Source: Prostheceraeus crozeri (taxonomy: Eukaryota; Platyhelminthes; Polycladida; Euryleptidae). From it: DNA of 64,000 nt. The position numbers and the translations under genes are program-made. The DNA lies in assembly GCA_907163375.1 (NCBI GenBank), contig CAJQUW010004600.1, forward strand, positions 248,001-312,000, in the 5' to 3' direction. Shown one piece after another: positions 26,403 through 39,386 of the stretch (within the stretch, counting starts at the first letter, position 1; every line of letters starts with the position of its first letter). Under the pieces are notes generated by a model that was given only the letters and a program-made list of their open reading frames with translations, was not told the DNA's origin and made no database searches.

Positions 26403-26819
26403 ATGTCTTAGTTGACTTCAGCAGGATCGAAAACCCCAGAAAACCTCCACAAATAGCGAATTTAAATTTTTCAACTTTTTAGCACTACTTATGAAATTTT
26501 ATAAGTAGTCTATCACTTAGGGCAGGTCAAGACCTATCGAACATTTCTTGAATCAAATCAAACGAACTTGTGGAAGCAAAGTTACAAGCCTTTAAAGTTT
26601 TGGAGTCTTTTTATGGCCTGGAGACGAAGGCCATCTCCTGGCGAACCTCTAAGTCTGACGCCCTAGCTGATATCAGCAATGAAATTTTCTAAGTCGGTTT
26701 CTAACAGAAACCCGGAATTTGGAATGTCCGAAGCTATCATCGGAGCTCAGAGAGACGACCTACCTTTGACAATCGCTCTCCTCTAAATGAAAAGTCTCTG
26801 TCGGTTCCCTGCTTATATA
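26403..26819 (+). repeat. shared flank block, copy B
   Basis: Close match to 9290-9690, up to the TA where the mariner-like element begins. No gene is visible. The last 60 bases before the insertion (ctctcctctaaatgaaaagt) are less conserved. Confidence 0.85.
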
Positions 26820-28583
26820 CAGGGTGATTTTTAATTGACGCAAGATTTAAAATTTTTTTTTATTTCTACTTAGTCGACATGAAAAATGAAGTATTATACA
26901 TTTCCGAAAACCTGAAACTGGGGAATTTATGAATATCAAAGCGGTTAAAGCATATCTATAATCTCCAATTTTTAAGAAATTTTTATATTTTATCTTTGAA
27001 TTTCATTACCATTGAATTACTTCATTTCATTGAACTTCCTTTAATCACAACCATAGAAAAATTATTGATATTAGATATGAATAGAAAAGGGTAGCAAGTG
27101 AAAATCAGACGCATTCTATCATCAATCTGATCACACTTCTATTAATTCATTTTGCCTTTGAGATCTTGATGGTGATAATTTCATTGTCATGAACTGTCAA
27201 TGAAAAGCATTTGCAAAGCGATCAGTAAGCGATGGAGCTATGAAGCCTCGATGAACAGCGTTTACAGAGCTATCAAGTGTGGAATAAAGGCTTGCAACAC
27301 ACGGCACTTGTCAAATGATCAAGATGTTTCTGTCTACTGAAACGAGAATTGAATTGATATTCCTGTACGCTCAAAATCATGAAAGTTGCCTTCAAACATT
27401 ACGTGCATATAAGACCAAACACAAGTTGCATAGAGATCCATTCGCTGTCACTACGATTCAACGATTAGTGACTCGTTTCAAAGCTACCGGTTCTGTAAAC
27501 GATTCTCCAGGAAAAGGACGTAAAAGTTTAAGAGAAGAGCGCGAAGAATAAGTGGAAAAGACTGCTGCTGAGATAACGAGTGGCCGCGAAATTCCTTGCT
27601 GTTCCACCCGTGAGATTTCGGAAGCGACTGGATTTTCTCAATCTAATGTGTGGACAGTTCTTCGCAAGCAGTTGAGATTGTATCCCTATCGCACACGTGT
27701 CCATCAAGAAATAACGGATGGCGATAAGGTCCATCGACTTGAATTCGCCAACTGGCTGCTTACGAATGAGGACCTTATCCAACGCATCCTGTGGAGCGAC
27801 GAGGTAAATTTCACGCTTGATGGCAGCATTAATCGGCACATCTGTGTCATATGGAGCCCTAGCCCAGTCAATGTTTTGGTTTCGAAAGGGCTTCATCCTG
27901 AAAAAGTGACTGTCTGGTGTGGCATAGCGTCAACATTCGTTTTGCAACCCTATTTCTTTGACTCCAGTCACTGGAAACAATTACCTTGGAATGTTGGAGC
28001 AGCACATGTTGCCACAACTGGATGAGAAGGGAATCAAAAACTCCACTATCTTCCAGCAAGATGGAGCACCGCCCCATTTTCATGGAGACGTGACTCAATT
28101 CTTAAAGGCACATTTCCCCAATGATCGAGTCATTGGAAGAGGGCATTCCATAAGATGGCCAGCAAGATCTCCGAATTTATCCCCTCTCGATTTTTGGTTT
28201 TGGGGGACATTAAAGGGTCGTGTCTTCCACCACAGTCGTCCTTCCACAATGAATCAGCTAATGCACAGAAGAGCAGAAGAATGCAACAATTTTTCTTCAA
28301 GAGAAATACAAAGTGCCATTGCAAACCTCCTCCTACGACTGCACCTTGTTGTAGAAAGCGAAGGTGACGTGATTGAACATTTGTTGTAAAGTTTTCAATG
28401 ATTTTATGTAATGGAATATAAAAATTTCTTAAAAATTGGAGATTATAGATATGCTTTAACCGCTTTGATATTCATAAATTCCCCAGTTTCAGGTGTTCAG
28501 AAATGTATAATACTTCATTTTTCATGTCGACTAAGTAGAAATAAAAACAATTTTAAATCTTGCGTCAATTAAAAATCACCCTG
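26820..28583 (+). mobile_element. mariner-like transposon with long terminal repeats
   Basis: 1764 bp starting cagggtg and ending caccctg, flanked by TA on both sides (26818-26819 and 28584-28585). Inverted repeats of about 170 bases at each end differ at only about four places, so the insertion is young. It interrupts the shared flank block: the sequence after it (gtttgtggcgatcagctg) continues as in copy A at 9691. The transposase inside carries two lesions. Confidence 0.93.
27315..28389 (+). pseudogene. mariner/IS630-type transposase, disrupted
   Basis: Begins MIKMFLSTETRIELIFLYAQ. The paired helix-turn-helix region (FAVTTIQRLVTRFKATGSV) is followed by STREISEATGFSQSNVWTVL. Catalytic acids: Asp in ILWSDEVNF, Asp in FQQDGAPPHF, and a third Asp in SPNLSPLDFWFWG. 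That is 42 residues after the second, so a DDxD type with unusual spacing. There is one in-frame TAA at 27549-27551, after REEREE, and a frame change between about 27960 and 28025. Apart from these two lesions the protein is complete. Confidence 0.85.
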
Positions 28584-28585
28584 TA

Positions 28586-29470
28586 GTTTGTGGCGATCAG
28601 CTGATGACGTAATACCCATCATCCAAAAACTTTGAACCCATCTATCTCCGGTTCTAGTGCTCCGATTGACTCCAAATTTTGAGTGTCACGTTGTCTCGCT
28701 CTTCCCTTTCATTTAAGACATCCCTCGACCCTCTACGATGACCAGAAGCCGAGTTAAAACACTCGGTCGTTTTTTCAAAAAGTTCCAAAATCTTGGAAAA
28801 TGCGCAAAAACTCGATTTTTATCAGGCTCTCATTTGGAAACGGAGCCTGCCACGCATCTGAAAAGAGTGAATCCTAGAGAACAAAGCGCGCGCGGCCTTG
28901 CCCCTAAAAGAAACCCGAGCTCTTCATTTACTTCCAATCCTCCGCTATTCATCGTCAAAGTTGGCTAAAAAAACGACATTTCACATTTGGACTTGGAAAA
29001 ATCCTAAATATTTTCGACCACCGTAGTGAAAAATTTTCGAAAAAATTTTTTGTGCGAATTTCAACCTGAAACCTTGATAGAAGTTTGTTTCACATGATTC
29101 TGAACAACTTTGGTCTTTTCGACCAATTTGGTCAGTTGAGTCGTCGGGGGGGGGGGGGCGGGGGCTGGGCGGGGGCGGTTTTTCACCGAAACTTTTTGCG
29201 ACAAACACAATGGGATGGGTCTCGGAGCTCAATTCCAACATTTTGAAATTTTTTTTTCATTTTCACGAAAAAATCCTCAGTATTTTCGACCACCGTAGTG
29301 AAAAATTTTCGAAAAAATTTTTTTGACGCATTTCAACCTGAAACCTTGATAGAAGTTTGTTTCACATGATTCTGAACAACTTTGGTCTTTTCGACCAATT
29401 TGGTCAGTTGAGTCGTCGGGGGGGGGGGGCGGTTTTTCATGAACATCGCAAACACTCCTCCTTCCCACAC
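28586..29470 (+). repeat. module B outer repeat with long G-runs
   Basis: Starts as in copy A (cgatcagctgatgacgtaat, then tctccggttctagtgctccg). From 28990 two units of about 275-285 bases repeat: ttttcgaccaccgtagtgaa to tcaacctgaaaccttgatag to ggtcagttgagtcgtc and a G-run (29147-29171 and 29419-29431). The minus-strand frames here (SCETNFYQGF) come from the repeat and are not credited as genes. Confidence 0.8.
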
Positions 29471-32400
29471 TAGTCGGTACATCTTACACCGACTTGCAGA
29501 TAATCGCAAGAATCCTACGCTTTTCTTGCGCTCTTACAGAAAATCGAAATCCTCCGCAGGATCTTGCAGCACTATTGTAAGATATCTTACCGGCAAGATA
29601 TCTTGAAAATATTGCTGATCCTCTTCCATCAATGTATCATGTTTCCTGAGATATAGCACAGAAAACCGAAATACTACTGCCAATATCAAGACAAAGCCAC
29701 TGGACGGCATAATTGATAATTGTATATAAAATTCCTAATTCGATTGTTGGATTGTAAATTCAATATTCTATCATAAGAAAATGGAACGAAGAATTACATC
29801 AACTTTCGAAATGAGTAGTGACTGACGTAGAATCATCCTTTTGATTTGAATTGGTCATCATCTGAGTTGTTTGCATTCGAATGCAGTCTTGCCGTTCAGA
29901 AAATATAGCATATTATATATATTGCTTGGTTTAGAGTTCATATGCCTCGAACTCCCTAGCTCGAGGCAGCTCTCAAGCAAGGACGCCATGCCCACCAGAA
30001 ATAAGTCTCTATCCATTAACCTCATGTTTCTCAGGCAAAAACCTACTGGATGCGTATTCATTGCTGGCAGCCACACTTATTCGTTTGTGCCAACATCATA
30101 TTGATTTGACTGCATAAATCAATGCATTGAAGTCCTTCAACAGTATCCATGTTCACAGAAATCCCTGCTAAGTCACAATGCTTGAAGAGATGGTTAAATT
30201 CGTAGGATTGTTGGCAAGACAAATTACGTCCAACAAACACAGCTTTTGTCACATTGTCAGGATTACCGATAATGGAACATAGCTTCCTAAATTTCAAATA
30301 CTTAACTAAATTCATTGTTGCTTTCACATTAGCTCTGCACATGTATAGCTGTCATTGCCGAGGAAAGTTGACAGTTTTAAACTATCCATGCACAAAGATG
30401 ATCAACAGCATCTACAATTCAAAAAAATAGAAAACACCGTACATCGGTTATGAATGTATATCGTCTTATATTAAAAGGAATTTTACAATTCAAAATGAAA
30501 CAAAATAATTTCCCAATGTTCTTGGATGTCATGGACATCCGTGTTTTAGGAAGTGGTGGCATTGTCTTCTGTTTGTGCAAAAAAGCAGTAAAAAGTAGCT
30601 GCCATCAAGGCACTTTATTGCGATATCAGCTGTTACTTTTGAACGCAACTTAGTCAATGCTTTAAACAAGATAGTGCACCACATTTTATCAATATTCAAT
30701 CGTCACGAGTGCTTTTTACTTTTCTTACTGGAAATCATAAAGAGAACTTTAAACTTGACAAATAATACATGAAGTACTAACCATAGGCATCGGATTACAA
30801 CACCATGGATATACGGATGCAATGGATAATTCCAATACACAGCTCGGATTACAGCAATAATTTCAGTAATCCATTTTGATGCAATTTGATGGCTATGGTA
30901 TTAGCTATTCATTATGAAGCCTCTCAAAATAGTTCAGAGTTCAAAAAACTTTCAATATGTTGGAATGGGAGGTTCCTGCTCACTGCATTATCAGGAAAGA
31001 GGAGGCTGTCCAGAACTACGACTTTATTCAGAGCAAGTTAATAGCGTTGCCCGACGAGATTTGTCTCTGAGGAACGTTTAAAATGTGAATGGCAGGAGTC
31101 AGGTGCTAAGTTTTATCTGACCGAAGTCGAATGTGCATCTCCTCATCCAATATCATTACGTCTATTCATTAATTCAATTGATGAAATCACAATTCGATCT
31201 GTTGTTGCAAAGTTTGGTCTACGACACTTAGCCTTGCGCATTGCAAAAGTTCATTCTAGCTTCTCATTTGGGACGGGTACTTGTGTGGTGGCAGCAACTA
31301 TGGGAATTTCGGACTCGCAAGATATCAGCTGATTTGTGTTTAACTGTCTTCGTTTCAGATGTTGCTATTTGTCATAACAACTTTATGCGTCTGTTCGATT
31401 TTGACTACCCGGTCCAAATTCGGGTTCATCTGACTGAATAGTTAACATTTCACTTCTGTTGTGACATATGTTGATGAAACTTCGCCGATTGACAACGGTA
31501 ATGATTCAAAATTTTGCTAACTCATAAATTCATGTCTGGTGACATGCGTTTGCCATGAATAGGTGAATTGCATGCGGTAGAAACAGCTTGTGATTTTGCA
31601 CGATTGCGATTTTGCCTCCTGAAGAAGATTTTCTGGCAGCTTCCTGGATGAATGGGAGTCCAAGCATGATACAGTGAGTGGCACTTCATTGTTTTGCGCC
31701 TATTGTTTTAATTAGCTAATTAATTTGTCTAAGTAAATTAGGTTAAAACAATGGGTATTCCGTGAATAATTAATTGAATTACTTTCATTTCTAAAATTAC
31801 CGGCATATTGTGATATTCGTGTAATCAGTCTGATATTTTTACGTGTATGCGAATACTCCATCCATTGCATCTGAGACATTTTCATTGATTCCTTTTGCAA
31901 ATAATAAGCGGAATCTGCAAGTTTATTGAATTATCCAAATAATTTGAGAATTTGTATATATTTTTCATCAAATCCATTTGTCTAGTTTTAGCTTTTCCAG
32001 TAATTCATCTCACCTCAACTCTAAGAGTGAGGGTATTATCTTGTTGGCTTTGGGCATAGAAATTTTGTGGTTGTGTGATTTGTAGGTCTCATTTTCAGCA
32101 GACTTCCAAAAGATATCACTTAGCTAGGTTGTTTTTGTGGAGTGTCTTCTGCCACTAGGAAACGTTCACAAGTCTCAATCGAAGGCTTTTATCGAGCACT
32201 AGATTGTTTGATTTATGTTTTAGGAAATTTCGCAAATAGGATTGTAAGTTCTACAGGTTGTTTTCATTGACCATTTTCAAGTAGTTCAGTGACATTGTCG
32301 GCCGAGCCATTTTGCGCTTGTGTTCTTTGTTGGTCTCCATTGTCAGGAGGATTTAGAGGGAGCTTCCAAAAGATAGTATTACTCTCAATGGTTTTGTTGA

Positions 32401-34558
32401 AAAGTGTTGTGTGTGTATGTGTTATTAATTATTTAATCTAAGTGCGTGATTTTATTAATGTCCTAAAGAATGTGCTAACTGTTTTTTATTAAGAGCCGGA
32501 GTGTTGGTTATTATAATGTGAATGAAGGCTAGTGTGTTCGCTCGCTTTGGAGAGGTAAGCTGCTTCCTAAGACCCACGGGATGTCAACCGACGGAGTCCA
32601 GTTATAGAGGTGTGCTTCGGAAAGCCTGGGCCACATATACAGACAGTAAGTCAGTCAACACCGCGAAAATCAGAGAGAACAAGTCAAGTAACCAAAACGA
32701 GAGACGTTTATTGCTATCATGCAGTCGCTTATATAGGACTGCATTATCAAAACAAAAAGTTACATAATACGAGCACGCCAGGATTACGTAAGTCACCAAG
32801 AAAATAAGTAAACAACTTTTCGCAACAAAACAGATTTGCTTCATCAGCATAGATATCTGATTAATGGTTGTTCATCAACAATAACAAAAAGTGCACCTAA
32901 CTACGAGGTGGATTGAACTTTGAAAACGTACTAAAGTTCACGGGAAAAACTTATGGAAAAAGTTCTCGGTATCGTGCTAGCGTTGTACGACAATTTATGG
33001 AATGCGTTGCCATTTATGGAATGGCAAAATCTACAGGCTGTTCTCATCATCTAAATATATTCTGATATAAAAGCTGAACGAAAGCTGGTTAGTCCTTTCT
33101 GAAATATAATTTGTACGCACATTGTGCTTTGGTCCAAGCTGATTGAAGTCAATTTCAATTTTTGTTTGATAGGTGTCATCGTATTTGCTGTCGGGAAGGA
33201 TTGTCTAAGAGTTTGTGTCCATCTAATTTGAAGCCGTCATTGATAGTTGTAAGTAGATAAGACTAGTTGGTGCTTCAAGGTTCAGCTTAATTCACACTTC
33301 TTTTTGTTGGTCAACTATTGAAATAGCCGTTTTTTTTGTTTGTCTGGGTTACTATTTCTTAAAATTTGATGCCAGTTATTGAGATTCTTCGCCAAAAGGT
33401 CATACTTGTGTGTTCAATAAAAATCATGTGACACAATTAGAAACAGTTGCCTATTTAGCGATTGATGCTCTTTTTGTTAGAAACCAATTACCACCAATAT
33501 CAAAGCAGCCGAAACAATGTCAAATTATATGTATTCAATTGATTCAGTACGCTGTACACGCTACACACGTCTAATCTGCTAACAAAAAACCCCGATATTT
33601 ACTCACAGTACTTGGGACACCTCACAGTTTCGCGTTTACACAAGTAATGAAACTAACTAGAACATTCAAATATGGATTAACTCTTAGCAACGATAACAAG
33701 TACCATGTACACGAGATCTCGTAAGGCTCAGGTCAATAGTTATACAAAATTAATATCATGGAACAACAACGCCACAAAATTTGCAATGGCCTCCATCACA
33801 TAAGCCAAACATGCTTTTAAGAAAGTGTAAATCAGCTTTTCTAGGATCTGTCCATGCCGATTTTTTCTGAATCTCGAATGTTGACAGTAAATCTCAACTA
33901 GGCCTATGCATCCTTCACGCCGATGTTTTCAAAATCTTGTAGGTTGACAGTAGATCTACTGAATTAGGCCTATACATCCATCACAGAAACTGAACATTCT
34001 TTTAAGAGTGTAAATCAGTTTATTAAGGACCTGTCGATGCATCCATGCACTTCTTTCTGAATATTTAAACTTAATAGGGTGGGTCGGGGTAATTTGGTCT
34101 ATTTACATTAGTTGCTCTGGAACTGCAACTATTTCACCGATCGCTCTGAAATTTTGTCTGACACTAAGCAATGCACTACCGCAACTTTTCATAACAATAG
34201 TTTGGATTTCTACTTCATAATAGCCGAGTAGGAACTGTTTATCAAAGAAAAAATTTTACCCAACAAAAAAGTACCAGTTACGAACTTCTCTGTAGAGACG
34301 ACAAATAGAACTCAACAAACTAACGAGATGTGCTAAACTTTAAGGTATTTCCATCAAATCATCATGCTAAAATTTAGTGACTTACCTCCAAATCAGTAAT
34401 GAGCCATAGTCACTTGAAGAGCAAGGGTTAATTTGGGTCTATAGTCTATTTTTCATCAAATTGTATTAAAGCTTTGATGCATCTTATCTCATGTTCAAAC
34501 AGTGTGCATCTGCTTGTGGTCCCTGTATATCACTATTACGATTTTCTTGTAGTGTGCA
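29471..34558. other. host-like region, no gene recognised
   Basis: About 5 kb of mixed A/T-rich DNA. Short frames exist (for example minus strand 30058-30342 with LFKHCDLAGISVNMDTVEG) but have no recognisable domain or splice context. Near 32500-32560 an ATG-containing stretch followed by gaggtaagct could be a first exon with a donor site. Taken as intergenic or intronic. Confidence 0.5.
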
Positions 34559-36907
34559 ATGGAACGCTACGGGAGATTTCTCTCAACGCTCCGTAATAGC
34601 TATGCAATGGCGGCGGATTCCGACATTGAGTCCTCAGCTTCAGAGTCTCATTGTTCATTTGAAAGTGATTCATTTTGCGAGAGGAATGAAGAGCATCCTC
34701 CAATTGCGAGGGATGTCGAAAATATCAGTGATAATCAATCAGAGGATGTTGCTCCAGGAACTCATCGATCCAATGCCACTGAAACAAATGATCAACAGAT
34801 TGAAAATGAAATGAACAAAACCAGCGATGATGACTCCAGGCTGTCAACCGAAGTATCACCAACATTGTATCCCTATTATCCACAATCACGAGGGAATTTT
34901 GTATGTTTATTCGTTGCGGCTACTTTATATGCCTATGTTTACAAAGGACTCAGCGAGAGTGGTTTGGATGTTATATTGGCAATAACGTCGGCTTTTCAAT
35001 GTGGGAATGAGATTCCGAAGACTGTATCATCAATGATTAGATACTTCAGGAGAAACGTGTACAATTACGACTTTCAAACGATCAAAATTAAGTACTATTG
35101 TGTTAAATGTGATTCTCAGCAGTCTTCTTCAGTAAGATGTCGAGTATGCAGAAGTCGCCTGTGTTTGTTTTGCAACATAGATATGATTGAACAACTGAAA
35201 ATTATTTTGGCTAATTACTTGTCGGAAATATTGAGTTACCAAAGCAGATCCACCATCACTGATAATGGAGATGTGATTTGTGGTCTCAGTTCAGCCAATT
35301 ACTTAGAAGAAATAATTACCATTCGCTTATTAATCTGCTCGGATGGTGGCAATCCATATAAAATTTCAACCTCTTCGTACTGGCCCTTACTTGCCTTGAT
35401 TCTTGATTTACCCCCAAAATTAAGGTTTAAGATGGAGAATATTCTTCTATTATCATTGTGGTGTGGTCAACAAAAACCAGTTTGGAAGGAGTATTTGCGC
35501 GAATTTGTTGCCTCGTTTCCGCGCCATAGTTTTGACATGTGCATTGGTAATAGGATTGTTAGAATTCATACAGAAATACTGCGAGGCGTATTCGATCTCC
35601 CGGCTCAAGCCAGTATAATGAATGTCAAGCAATTTAATGGGAAATTTGGATGCTTATTCTGTAAAAATCCTGGAAAGGTGATTGAAAGAACCAGAATATA
35701 CCCGTACAAAGCCATGCTAGATACATTTTCAGACGACGAATACTGTGAACTTTCACTCTTGGCTGAGATATCTCGTGAATCAATTTTTGATATTAAAGGA
35801 GAGTCTGTATTGAAACCTTTATTGAACATACCATCTTGTGTCAATTTAGATCCTCTGCATCTCTACTATGAAAATATAACCAAAATGCTATTGCAATTTT
35901 GGATATCAACCAAGAACAGATATCATGTTGGTTACATTGGTCGCCAAATTAAACGTATTGATGATGTGATAGCTCGAATGAATTTCCCGATTGGAGTCAG
36001 CAAATGTAGACAACTGGAATCATTGAATTTCTGGACTGGAAGGGAACTGCAGGATTTCCTGTTTTATTTAATGTTGCCGCTCATTTGCCTCTCTTTCCCA
36101 TCTCAAATGTTAAAGCATATTATTGCATTTGTAATAGGCGTAAGGCTGTCCATCTCCGCAAATGCTCGTCTTGAAGTTGAAAGTATTGACACACTTTTTC
36201 ACTATTTTGTGAGTCGTACAGAACAACTATATACCCCTTATCAAATGACCATCAACATACACCTGCTGCTGCACGTCCCAGAAAGGGTGCGCAAGTCGGG
36301 ATCAATGGCATATTCAACGATGGCTCCATTTGAAGCCACATTCAAGACGATGAAGAAGTTGATACACGGAACAAGAGGTCACTTCCATCAAATAGTTCAA
36401 AAACTTATGTTAATGAAATGCTCTCATTCGTTTTTATTATTGAATAATGATGCATCATCGTTCTTATATAAACAGCTTGGCAGTATCCTCCATATAAGCA
36501 GAGACGTTTTAGGCTATGATGACGTCGAAATTCTAAGTGATTCTTGTTTTCGTTACGCAAATCATTTGTTTTCTGTGTCTAGTGAATCAGATAGCTACTG
36601 TAAAACAAGGTTCGGTTACGCCAAAATTGTGAGTGTTTTTACCCAACACCATGAGCTACGGATACGTGTACAGATTCTTGAATCTATTGATGTTAATTTA
36701 TTTTCTGACGATCATGATGGTGCTATCACTGATCTTTTGAAAGAGAAGTTTTCCCTTTTTTATGGCTTTATAAAGGGATCAGTGTTAGAACGTGTCATCG
36801 AAGCATCTGATATATTAAACAAATGTTTCGTCATTCCTGATGTCGTTATATCCAATGAACGACATGTACTAATTTGTACCATGCCAGATGTCTACATCTA
36901 TTCTTGA
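34559..36907 (+). CDS. EnSpm/CMC-type transposase-like protein, 782 residues, open
   Basis: A single long frame. Acidic/Ser-rich first 100 residues; a zinc-ribbon-like set C181, C184, C194, C197, C202, C205; then ICSDGGNPYKISTSSYWPLL, matching the DGxPxxKSSxxSxWPIL block of tnp2-type (CACTA/EnSpm) transposases. Further on LWCGQQKP and FNGKFGCLFCKNPGK follow, the usual second zinc site. No interruption is found, so it is either a recently active transposon gene or a domesticated one. A BEN-like gene on the same strand follows, as in animal EnSpm elements with two genes. I could not find terminal repeats. Confidence 0.75.
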   Translation: MERYGRFLSTLRNSYAMAADSDIESSASESHCSFESDSFCERNEEHPPIARDVENISDNQSEDVAPGTHRSNATETNDQQIENEMNKTSDDDSRLSTEVSPTLYPYYPQSRGNFVCLFVAATLYAYVYKGLSESGLDVILAITSAFQCGNEIPKTVSSMIRYFRRNVYNYDFQTIKIKYYCVKCDSQQSSSVRCRVCRSRLCLFCNIDMIEQLKIILANYLSEILSYQSRSTITDNGDVICGLSSANYLEEIITIRLLICSDGGNPYKISTSSYWPLLALILDLPPKLRFKMENILLLSLWCGQQKPVWKEYLREFVASFPRHSFDMCIGNRIVRIHTEILRGVFDLPAQASIMNVKQFNGKFGCLFCKNPGKVIERTRIYPYKAMLDTFSDDEYCELSLLAEISRESIFDIKGESVLKPLLNIPSCVNLDPLHLYYENITKMLLQFWISTKNRYHVGYIGRQIKRIDDVIARMNFPIGVSKCRQLESLNFWTGRELQDFLFYLMLPLICLSFPSQMLKHIIAFVIGVRLSISANARLEVESIDTLFHYFVSRTEQLYTPYQMTINIHLLLHVPERVRKSGSMAYSTMAPFEATFKTMKKLIHGTRGHFHQIVQKLMLMKCSHSFLLLNNDASSFLYKQLGSILHISRDVLGYDDVEILSDSCFRYANHLFSVSSESDSYCKTRFGYAKIVSVFTQHHELRIRVQILESIDVNLFSDDHDGAITDLLKEKFSLFYGFIKGSVLERVIEASDILNKCFVIPDVVISNERHVLICTMPDVYIYS

Positions 36908-39386
36908 GTTTCATTAGAGACTCAGTGCTTATTTTTAAATATAATTTTTGGTATTAAACGACATACTCCATGTTTTGTTTTCCATTGTCATGTAATTCAC
37001 GTGGGAACACAATCCACATGCTCGCAAATACAGTGTACTACTGAAATACCACTACATCAAATTTGTAGCAAATGGATAATTTATCAGGTGTAAAGTTCGC
37101 AAGTTATCAAATACTTCAAAGATTTCTGATAGTGACGCATTACATTTACATCTATTATCCAGATAAAGGTACTAAAAATACTAATTCCATTTTTCATTAC
37201 ACTCCTTGCAGTTTCGACAATGAAGCGATCAAGAAAAGAGCCGTCACGATTTATGAATCTTTCACATGGGCTTCCTGCAAAATACTTTCTCATATGGTTA
37301 ACGAATACTAACACGTATGCGAAAACTATATCAGAGAATCATACTTGGCTTTCCGACATTCCATCGCAACAGGTGAAAGCTTTGAAGAAGGTAAGCACAC
37401 TATCTTTCCAATGTGAATAATTCTACTGGAAGTTACTAACCTGCTAGTTTGTGATAATGGACAATAATTTATCCGATGAAGATCATTGTTATTGATGAGT
37501 AATTTAGCATCGAACTTAGCGTAAATATATACAACACAGCTGCTCAATGGGTGTGATGTGTGTGAGACATATACAACACATGTACGTCCATGTTTTCAAA
37601 AATGCCCATGAATATTTAATTTAAATATTTAAAGGAAGGGCCAAAATGTTTGTTGTTAACTTATTATTATCCCGATATATTTCGCTGGCCAACGGACAGC
37701 ATGATCACGAATGTACAAAGGAAGGTTCAATATTTCAAAGTTATCTAGCCCTCGTGTTAAAACTATGTCACTTGTCTCATCAAGATATCCCAGATTACAT
37801 CATTCCACGCATTGCTCAATGCTTCACCTTGTTTCCACTTTGTTTCACCTTGTATTGCCGGAAATCAGATCATGTAAAGACAGCAGAAACACAAGACACA
37901 ACTGATCGCAACACCATAAAACTGATGCATGACTTGCCTTCAAATACACGTGATGTACATGTATATGTAGCCTACTACATGTACCATTACAGCTGTAGCT
38001 TACTACATGTACCATTACAGCTGTTTGCTCTATTAAAACTAAGTTGGGTTGCACATATGAGGCGCTAGATACAAAATCTAGCGTACTACAAGCAACCGGA
38101 ATACTTCAAGCCTAAACAATTGGCAGGTAAATGAACAATTTGGAGTCTCAAACAAATTAAGCAACAATCAGGCGTTTGACCAGTAGTCGACGGGACTAAC
38201 GTTTACTGATAAAAATTATATTGTAGAAATTGTCAAATAGTAAGCGTGATTTGAGTTGAAGTGGATCCATGACTCAAGGAAACTTGTATTTGAACACGGT
38301 CTCCTTAAGCTCAATGTATGAATGTCTGCTGCAAAACTAGCCATAACTACTCAAAAACATCCATCGAGGTTTTTTCAGTTGTGAAAATGATATTCAAGTG
38401 TAATTTCTTACGAAGATTACTTTTGAGAATGTAATTTAATGCTGAATTTCGGAAATGTCAAAATCAGATTAAAAACTGAAAAGTTCACAAGACGAACTGG
38501 CATTTTTGAAATTCAACCTTAGATTAGTTATAAATACAACGCAATCGATAAATTTCGTTGTTCATAAACTCAGGGTGCCCGCGCGCACTGGAATTTCTGG
38601 AAAATTAAATCGTCTCTGGAATATTGGAATTCAAGAAATTGTTCAAATGCAGTCAGTTTAAATAGAGCTAAATATATATTTATTGATTTGAAAAGGCAAG
38701 GAAATGTGTTTGTCAACTACGAAATTGTAATATTGGATGTTCATACTTATAGACAGATAATTATACTACATGTTCACAGCTGCAGTTTATACAACAGCTT
38801 TAAAGATACTTTTTGCTTTGCAAATAGTAGCTTTTGTAGTTGTGATTAGTTTGCTAGGCACAGTGACAGGGACTGCAGGGGATAAAGCGTCCCTGGCTTG
38901 CTGAGCTGTCATTAGGTAGTTTGTTCGTCAGCCTATAATATTTTAATTTAGAACATGTGTTCAACCAAAAAAAGTTGAACTAGCTTTATTGGAAAGGGTG
39001 TCTCTGTATTGCAATTGTTTTATTGATTTGATAGATAGATACAAAGTTGTTGTTTTGTAGATATCATAGGCGTTTGCATTGTTTTATAAAGAAGCTCTTT
39101 TCAGAAAGGATAAATTGTATGGAAAATATATGGATATTTAAAATGTTGAGCATTTGACACTAAAAAGAGAAGCAAAAGAGGTAACAAAATTTAGGGTACA
39201 TTTCTTGTAGGGAATTTAGGGTACATTTCTCGTCAATTTTTAGACTTCTGTAGCCCATATTTAGTTTCTGGAATTTCTTCGTGTGGAAACCGCGGGCACC
39301 ATGATAAACTACTGAAAAAAAGACAATGACAAGCTGTTTTCTCAATATTGAAAATACACCTAATCTGTAATTATTTCATATTACAG
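36908..39386. other. intergenic and intron sequence of the EnSpm pair
   Basis: Apart from the first exon, I see only a 28-bp direct repeat (actacatgtaccattacagc at about 37973 and 38011). A polyadenylation-like attaaacg lies behind the transposase stop. No further exon is supported. Confidence 0.4.
37220..37390 (+). CDS. first exon of the BEN-like partner gene
   Basis: Begins MKRSRKEPSRF and contains AKYFLIWLTNTNTYAKTISE, then PSQQVKALKK before a good donor gtaagc at 37391. The phase fits the acceptor at 39386, so the joined text would run KALKK then GDYVTLKG. Proteins of this group start with such a small W/V-rich domain followed by a line of the type GDxVxxKG, which supports the splice. 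Intron about 2 kb. An alternative upstream frame at 37072-37311 is not supported by a domain. Confidence 0.55.

Noticed and set aside
30058-30342. 94-residue minus-strand frame with several Cys, possibly a host exon
   Set aside because: No recognisable domain, no convincing splice sites at both ends.
34080-34130. gggtgggtcggggtaatttgg as a possible left terminal repeat of the EnSpm-like element
   Set aside because: No matching inverted copy found downstream within the window.
37970-38035. Direct repeat actacatgtaccattacagc as a possible CRISPR-like or satellite array
   Set aside because: Only two units without spacers; simple local duplication in eukaryotic DNA.
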